DNA of 64,000 nt from Distichodus sexfasciatus (taxonomy: Eukaryota; Chordata; Actinopteri; Characiformes; Distichodontidae), in assembly GCA_032718565.1 (NCBI GenBank), contig JAVGVS010000023.1, positions 3,554,548-3,618,547 of the forward strand, written 5' to 3'. Made by a program: the position numbers and the translations under genes. Shown here piece after piece: positions 57,545 through 64,000 of this stretch. The notes under the pieces are model-generated. The model did not search any database. It saw only the letters and a program-made list of their open reading frames with translations, and had not been told where the DNA came from. How positions within the stretch are numbered: position 1 is the first letter of the stretch; every line of letters begins with the position of its first letter.

Positions 57545-57850
57545 TTCAAGTAAACTAACATAAGGTCACGTGACAGTTGAGCGCCCTTCCGCGAGACGTC
57601 TTTGGGCGCGCGTGTCGAGTTCCAGAACTTCCAGGAAAAGGTTGACGGTTTTACGCGAAATGGCTTTACAAATGACCAAACATTAAGAAAAAGACGAGGT
57701 GTTCGTGTCTGGCTGAAACGTTTTATACCGAAAAATATATCCTATATGCAGTTTTCAACATGGTTTGTTGTAGACCAACAAACACGTGGACCAACAAACC
57801 ATATAGAACACAAACGCGTCAGTTAACAAATTAAAAATGGCGGCCTCAAG
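57545..57850 (+). promoter_or_regulatory. candidate promoter and first exon of an unidentified gene
   Basis: A CpG-bearing island in AT-rich DNA. It holds the palindromic E-box GTCACGTGAC (57565-57574), GCGCGCGTGTCGAG, then AAAAATGGCGGC at 57833-57844, a YY1-type element that often surrounds the start codon of housekeeping genes. From that ATG the sequence reads ATGGCGGCCTCAAG and then the splice-donor-like gtgaag. What protein would follow is not recognised. Confidence 0.35.
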
Positions 57851-58440
57851 GTGAAGGACAGATTCGAAAAAAAGATAATATTACATGAAGAAATATATCT
57901 TTTTTCCACCTTCATAGTCACAGGTATTGTTTTTGATTACATTTTTTGTCATAGAAATACGTGATCAAATACAAGTCTACATACAGGAAGCAACCCACTT
58001 AAAATATACATTTTGCCATGTCAGCATCTTTGTTAGCTTGAATAAGATTAAATATTATTGACATTATTAAAAATATTTCTGTTGTGTATTTTATCATTTC
58101 AGTACTTTCTTTCTGACTTATGCTTTTACCACGTTTTTGTTGATATTCATGTTTCCACTGTTTGGTAGGATTGGGTTTAAATATAATGTACAAAATATTG
58201 TTGTTTTTTTAATCAAAGAAAGCTTCAAATAAAATTAAAGCTTTGGGATGTTCGGGATGTGAATTGGGTGCTCTTCGGGCTGCTGTGTTGTGCTGCTGTT
58301 GGAAGGGACCTTAACATTTCTAGCTTGTAATCTTTCTCCCTTATGTTTACATTAGAGGATTTCTAATGTGCCGGTGGCAATCACCTGCAGTCTCTGCCCC
58401 AACTCTTTACCCCCCTTCCACACATGCCCCTCTTCCTCAG

Positions 58441-58474
58441 CGGCTACCCGGTTGTCATGGAAACAACCAAGATG
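58441..58474 (+). other. candidate 34-nt exon (speculative)
   Basis: A pyrimidine-rich tract (ACCCCCCTTCCACAC, CCCCTCTTCCTCAG) ends in AG at 58439-58440. 34 nt later GATG meets gtgagt, a perfect donor. Joined to the ATG exon at 57837-57850 it keeps one frame, MAASSGYPVVMETTKM. The same bases hold an X-box-like GTTGTCATGGAAAC, so a regulatory reading is equally possible. Confidence 0.25.
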
Positions 58475-58479
58475 GTGAG

Positions 58480-58942
58480 TAGAAGAGTGGAGAGAGAGAG
58501 AGCAAGGTGGTGAGCCGGAGGAATAGGAAAAAGTGTATGAAGGTCGCTCACGGATTAAAGGTTGGTGGTTTTGACCGTGTGTGTGTGTCTGTCTACATTA
58601 GCGTCCCCTACATGAAAAAGAATTTCCGTCTCAGTGTCATCCTTCACATTGTCACATTTCTGCACAATTAAACTTTTAGTATTACAGCAGCCAGTGCTGT
58701 CTACCTACCCTTCCTGCCCGGCATATCATATTTTAGGATATCTTTTCCATAAAGATATCTTTCAATCTTTCTCTCCCTCTCTCTTTCTCTCACTCTCTCT
58801 CTCTGAAAGGGCCAGATGGGGTGAGCTGTTTTATTCTCAGAGGCCCTCCTGCACGTGCCTCCTATTGAAAGCCTTAAAGCGTTTAATTCATGAGTGGCTT
58901 GATTCTACAGCAAAAGGGGCCTCAACATCCTCTCCCTTCCTT

Positions 58943-58975
<33 letters not shown>

Positions 58976-59400
58976 TTCTCTCTCTGTCAACTCACCTCTC
59001 TTTTTCCAATGCCTTCCATACCCTCCTTCTCCATGCTCAGTCTGTAGTTCACATCTCTCACTCCACTTCCAGCCATTCACTTCCTTCTCTAAATCTGTTA
59101 CACCCCTTCCACACACCTCCCTCGGCTTTGAATTAAAAGTAACACCTTTCGTTTCTCTACATTCGTACCACACATTCCTATTCATTCGGCGAATATGCTG
59201 TATCTCAGGGATGCAATTAAGATTCTCGTTTCTGGGAGAAAGTGTATTGTGAATAAGCCTAGAGGTTTAAAATTACAAATTTAAAATTGTAATAAACATT
59301 CTTAGCAGTCATAGTATTTCAAATATTCTTCTGTGACAGTCTAACAGTCTCTGAAAGTCTCATCTTGAAGTCTTGTATATTATGATACACTGAATTCAGG
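58480..59400. other. downstream non-coding DNA with CT repeats
   Basis: (CT)-rich runs at 58770-58805 and 58943-58986. 58805-58930 between them has mixed composition (GGCCAGATGGGGTGAGCTG, GCGTTTAATTCATGAG) and could be conserved. No gene is recognised. Confidence 0.45.
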
Positions 59401-59409
59401 TCAATTCTT

Positions 59410-59660
59410 CTATTCCACAGAGTGTCGGGTCGTCTGGGGTGTCAGAGGAAATCGGATTATTATTTAGTGTTGCTGGGGCTTAATTGTTGAATACTAATAT
59501 TTATTCGGCCTGGCTTCGGTTAACTGGAAAATAATAAGGCCTCGTAACGGGCGGCCGCCATGATAGAGGATCTCACGGCCGATGCGCCGTCGAGAGGAAA
59601 TCGATGAACACACTGAGTTAATTATGAGAAATCAATTAAGAGGAGGGAATTGTGACTTTT
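59410..59660. promoter_or_regulatory. candidate conserved element with homeodomain-type cores
   Basis: TTAATTGTTGAATACTAATA, GAGTTAATTATGAG and AATCAATTAAG lie around CpG-rich GGGCGGCCGCCATGATAG and CACGGCCGATGCGCCGTCG. Such TAAT-rich, repeat-free mixed sequence is typical of developmental enhancers. The flanking DNA is plain AT-rich. Confidence 0.35.
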
Positions 59661-59669
59661 AAAGAGCGA

Positions 59670-61248
59670 ACTGCCATCGTGGGTATTGACGAGGTAAAGA
59701 GTGAAATAGGAAGAGAGAGAGTGGAAGATAGGAGGTTCTGCACGTCACCTTCCTGCCGCTTCTGCTTATTAAATATAGCATTCCTAAATATAGCAAACTT
59801 TAGCAACTGGCACGGAATCGCCTTGTGGCCAAATTATTATTTGTAGTTACTTATTAGGCTCATTAGTCGCCTTATCACTACAGCCGACGTGTAAAAACAT
59901 TAGCGTGAAAATTGTACATTTAAGTGTAACAATCACATGCAGAAACATGAAGAAAGCTTCAGTACATACGTGTTATATGGAGTTAAGAAATTGTAGTAAT
60001 TGTATTGATGAAGTTCGCAGCTTTGCTCTATCACTATTTTATACATTCATTCTGTATTTTTTAAGTATGTGGATTTTTTTAAAATTACATAAAACATAAT
60101 GCATTACTGTTTTATAGCAAAATGGCTATAAATTCGAGCGCAGTTTCATAAAACCTTTACGAAATATATATTAAAATTAGGAAATCCAAATTAAAATATT
60201 CCTCCAAGAATATCCATCTGCCTGCCAGAAGAAGGCCAAATTGACATAACTGAGCATTTATATTTCATTCAGAACACAAGTGTTTTAGTCAAGACTGTTA
60301 ATACGTTTCCAAATATTTTAGATAAGCGACGAAAAGAAAGTCTCGCTGGCTTATCATCTCGTTTGTAAATGTGTCCCTCAGTTGCTCATGTAAAGATATA
60401 GTTTATGATCTTTTGTATAATACGTAAAAAATGTGGTTCAGTGACACAGTGGATTGTCATTTTGTGAAGGGAAAATCAGTAGGTCGCACAAAACCTTTTA
60501 TATATATTTTATATTTTACTGCGACAAGTTATTTATTCAATGTTAATTCAGCCTAAATCATATATTGTGTTTGTGCGCTATTCCTGTTGTTTTTTCCTAT
60601 TTTTTCTCGACATTTTGGCACGTTGTACCAATGGGTTAAAAGGGGTTCAAGGCAATTTCTTAAATCGAACATGCTTAATTATGTATTTCTTATATTTGGC
60701 ATATACATAGCAGGTAAAACTGGATTATTATTATGGGTGCAGTTCGATATTCATATATGTACTTATTTAGAATGAAGACGGGTGTCTAAATTCATAAACT
60801 TAATTTGTTAAACAAAATATTCATTGATGAATTCTTGTGTTAACAAGAATTACTCATATAATCTGGTACTTTAATTTCTTCCCTTTAATAATATCAAGAA
60901 TCAGATGTAAACAATATTAATCTGAAAATATCGATCGAAATATGTATGCACATTTATGTATGCAAATTATGTAAATAAACGAATACAAATGTTAGCGCCA
61001 AAAACGCGTATTACTGCACATCTGAGTGTGTTATTTGTTACTCCCTTGTGCTACTTATTAAATCGCGTTTCATTTAAATATAAAAGCGCATAAGAGGAGG
61101 AACTTTTTTTCTGTATTAATTAGTTTCCAGAAATATTTCAGCGCATGCAAAGCGCAAGAAGTCATTTCAGCAGTGCGCGTTTGAAATGTCGCATTTGCGG
61201 ATGAATTGCAAAATAGGTATTTTGAAACTCCTTTGTCCTGCATTTGCA

Positions 61249-61294
<46 letters not shown>

Positions 61295-62223
61295 TGTTAA
61301 TAATAAGTAGATAATAATAATCGTTTGGCAGGTTTAAGTACAAATTCTTTTTAAACATCATATTTTGATGTTCTTTAATTCTGCGTAAGTCTTGTAGTTT
61401 TCATAAACTTTCGTAGAAACTGTAAATACAAATACATATTTCATAGTTTATTGAAAATGGAAAAATGTAAATGCGATTTAAATAAACCTAAATGCAAACT
61501 TAAATGCAATTTTACTTGAACCTCGCCGCATAATTATCTTGTTATGAAAGCAGACGTCGGCGTCACAACGTTATTGTCAATATACTCTTTTTTGTAATAC
61601 TAAAATTGCCCTCTTTCCTCTCAAACGTGTAGAGTTACGAAGGCATTAGCGCGCCAGCCTTTAGTTAAAAGACAGGTGGTCAGTCACTCGTAGGTGCGCT
61701 CAGGACAGCAGGACACACACGCTTGTGCTCGCAATTTCTTTTTAATTTATAAAGTAATGTTCAGTTTTGATCATTTTAATACAGTGTTTTTATTCGTATT
61801 GTGCATTTCTGAGTTTGTAAATGGGGCTTGTGCTTTAAACCATTTGATTTGTTAGAGAAATTAAACTTTTTGATTGCCATTGCTGATGAAAGAAAAATAA
61901 GAAACAAAGGGAACCTCTAATGTGAAATATGTTATAATGATCTCTCGCAATGCTATTTTATTATATTCGCCTTAGCATGATCATCTACTATTATATATTT
62001 GTCTTGGCATGATCATGTATCATAAAATCAAATATAAAACCTATCATAAAATAGATCATTTTGTTATTTTTCTCTGTTTTTATTTCGTAGCGTGCGATTT
62101 GTTCATTCACTCACTTTGGTCCTGGAGTGCTGGTCATTGACTCATCAACATGTGATTATGAGAGGAGGATCAGCTAGATATTGATCCTTGGTCTTGATAT
62201 TTTGGTCTTTGCTGTGGTCTGTA

Positions 62224-62255
<32 letters not shown>

Positions 62256-62450
62256 TGACCAGAGGCCACTGAGTAAGTCATTTAGCATGACCTCGGCCTT
62301 AACCAAAAAAATCCCTCCCGTTCATAAAAAATACAGAATAAATTTGTGTTGATGTGAAATGACATGAATGTGTATGTTCACATCTCTTCTCACTTTGCCA
62401 GCTTCCCTGGTTAGAATGTTTGTGAAGAGAATTGATCAGTTGAATGATTA
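59670..62450. other. AT-rich downstream non-coding DNA
   Basis: No gene is recognised. (AAT)n at 61248-61293 and (GT)n at 62225-62248. 61610-61720 (CATTAGCGCGCCAGCC, GACAGGTGGTCAGTCACTCG) has more CpG than its surroundings. Confidence 0.5.
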
Positions 62451-62900
62451 TTTAGTTGCACAGACGCACTCGCACAATCCTTGCTGAGCAAACGCAGGCT
62501 GTGCTACTTGGCCAACCAGGTGGCAAGAGTGCGAGTGAACGATCAAGCCGAGAGGGTCGAAGGTCAATTCCATCCCAGACGAATGACCTCATTCGTTGGT
62601 GGCTCACCCTTGCGGTCACACTAGTAAGGAGGGAGAAAGAGAGATGGTCATCCTATTCCCTGTGGGATTTTTCGTTGCTGGCGTCATCCTTATACTCTCG
62701 GTTTTTCTTCGCTCTAGTCCAAAGTCGTACCCACAGATTTCTCCTTATTTTTACTTACTCCTTTCTTTTGCTTGTGAATTAATACTGACCTGACTGGCGA
62801 CCCTGCCTAAGTGTTGACCCTGACCCTCTGTGCCCCTAAACCCCTATATCCATTTCCAAACCACACATAGACACATGCATGCACATGCACGTACACACAC

Positions 62901-62939
<39 letters not shown>

Positions 62940-64000
62940 GACCATCACGACAATGATCAGTTCAAGGCAGTTCAATGCACCTTTTTCCACTAGGACTGAA
63001 GCCTGTGAGAATTGTAGTGGTTAACATGTAGCAGGTGACTGAAGCTGAAAATGGACAGCTATAATATAAATACAGGAGTTAGGAAAACCTCAAGCATTTG
63101 ATGACCGGTAATTTGATTTCTTCTCACATATATCTGCGCTTAGGGCACATCAAAGACCCGTGCTTAATGTCCTTGTGCCAGTTGTAAACATTTCCGAAGA
63201 GAACTTCTTGTAGTGTGTGTGTGTTTTGTAGCTGCATAAATTTTGTTAATCATAATACTTATTTTGAAATGCATCCAAATTAACCTTTTACTGTAATTCT
63301 CTTTCTTGTGTGTATGTGTGTGTGTGTGTTTGTATACGAACACTAAATGTTTAGTCTCATCCATTGCAGATTAATGTGTGTTTAAGATTGTAAATGTTTA
63401 GATTGAACAAACACATTGTCTAGACTATTGTTAATCCTTTTGTCACTAAAGTTATATTATATTTTTAATATATTAAAAGTGTGTGGCCATGCATGTGTGA
63501 GCTGCATTGTTGTATGTGGAGCATCCTGCAGTACTGACTTCACTGTTTACAGCTTGAGTTCACAGCAAAGCGCTGATCAATTTTATTAAATCAATCTTAA
63601 TTTTTTCAATTACATGTATTTAATCTAAATTAATAATTGTAATTCAAGAAAACACCACAGATTCTGATTTTCTTGGTCCTGACATCTGCAGATGTCTTGA
63701 AGCTCCAAGTGTGTATAAGTACCAAATGTATTATTGTTATTCTTATTCTTATTCTTATTCTTATTCTTATTCTTATTATTGTAACTTTTAAAAAATGACA
63801 TGGTTTAAGGTGGAAATACATGTGAGTTAAAGTCTCCATCAAGAATGATCATAAAGAGCAGCACGACTGCCCTGGGATGAGCTGAGTTTATTAACAGAAA
63901 GCATGGAAAACACATATTGCCACATTTTATTGAACGTGCTTGGTGGTATGGTGTTATTATTGCTCTAAGGTCTTTGTTGTTGCAGTTCTCAAAAAAAAAC
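62451..64000. other. right end of window, non-coding
   Basis: 62460-62640 is CpG-bearing and free of simple repeats, but shows no recognisable protein. (CA)n at 62903-62937 and a (TTATTC)n run at 63731-63777. No gene is recognised to the edge. Confidence 0.45.

Noticed and set aside
59560..59607. Short frame starting in a perfect Kozak context (GCCGCCATGA), 15 codons
   Set aside because: Too short, with no donor or continuing exon. The GC-rich context is better explained as a regulatory element.
62456..62790. 108-residue open frame near the right end in CpG-bearing sequence
   Set aside because: No recognisable family, and the second half is generic hydrophobic sequence from T-rich DNA. No splice evidence.

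Overview
The window is vertebrate nuclear DNA, almost certainly from a teleost fish. It is intron-rich, has no bacterial-style gene packing, and is full of tRNA-derived SINEs, Tc1/mariner elements, short inverted-repeat elements and long dinucleotide to hexanucleotide repeats of the kinds common in teleosts.

I can support one complete protein-coding gene. It is a Na+/K+-ATPase catalytic alpha subunit of the alpha-3 type (atp1a3), on the + strand, from the start codon at 24251 to the stop codon at 53037. Its 21 coding exons join in frame to 3069 nt, encoding 1022 residues. Every splice boundary uses GT/AG. All P-type ATPase hallmarks are present: the actuator TGES, the phosphorylation motif DKTGT, the nucleotide-site KGAPER, TGDGVND, the M4 PEGL and the C-terminal KETYY. 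Two exons (245 nt and 313 nt) each equal the sum of two exons as I recall them from mammalian ATP1A genes, so two introns appear to be missing.

Layout: 1-23.7 kb is upstream, apparently non-coding DNA. It holds a near-consensus REST/NRSF (RE1) site at 1184-1204, a decayed Tc1 transposon (15931-17355), an internally palindromic Tc1-type element (7073-7604), SINEs and an element-in-element nest near 20.7 kb. 23.75-24.26 kb is the promoter, 5' UTR and two-codon first exon. 24.3-53.0 kb is the gene body, with a 6.4-kb first intron containing a CpG- and G-rich patch near 25.3-25.9 kb. The 4.4-kb intron 8 carries a hAT-like element with a Tc1 copy nested inside it. 53.04 to about 54.33 kb is the 3' UTR. 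54.4-64 kb has no recognisable gene, but holds very long (TA)n tracts, stretches that look like conserved non-coding DNA, and a candidate second promoter. That promoter lies at 57.54-57.85 kb and has a YY1-type start codon and splice-site pairs that keep one reading frame.

Functionally this is a one-gene window. The encoded pump exports three Na+ and imports two K+ per ATP. The alpha-3 isoform is typical of neurons, which fits the RE1 site and several RFX X-box-like palindromes, although those regulatory links are inference. The symbol is given without an a/b suffix because the teleost duplicates cannot be separated from this sequence alone.
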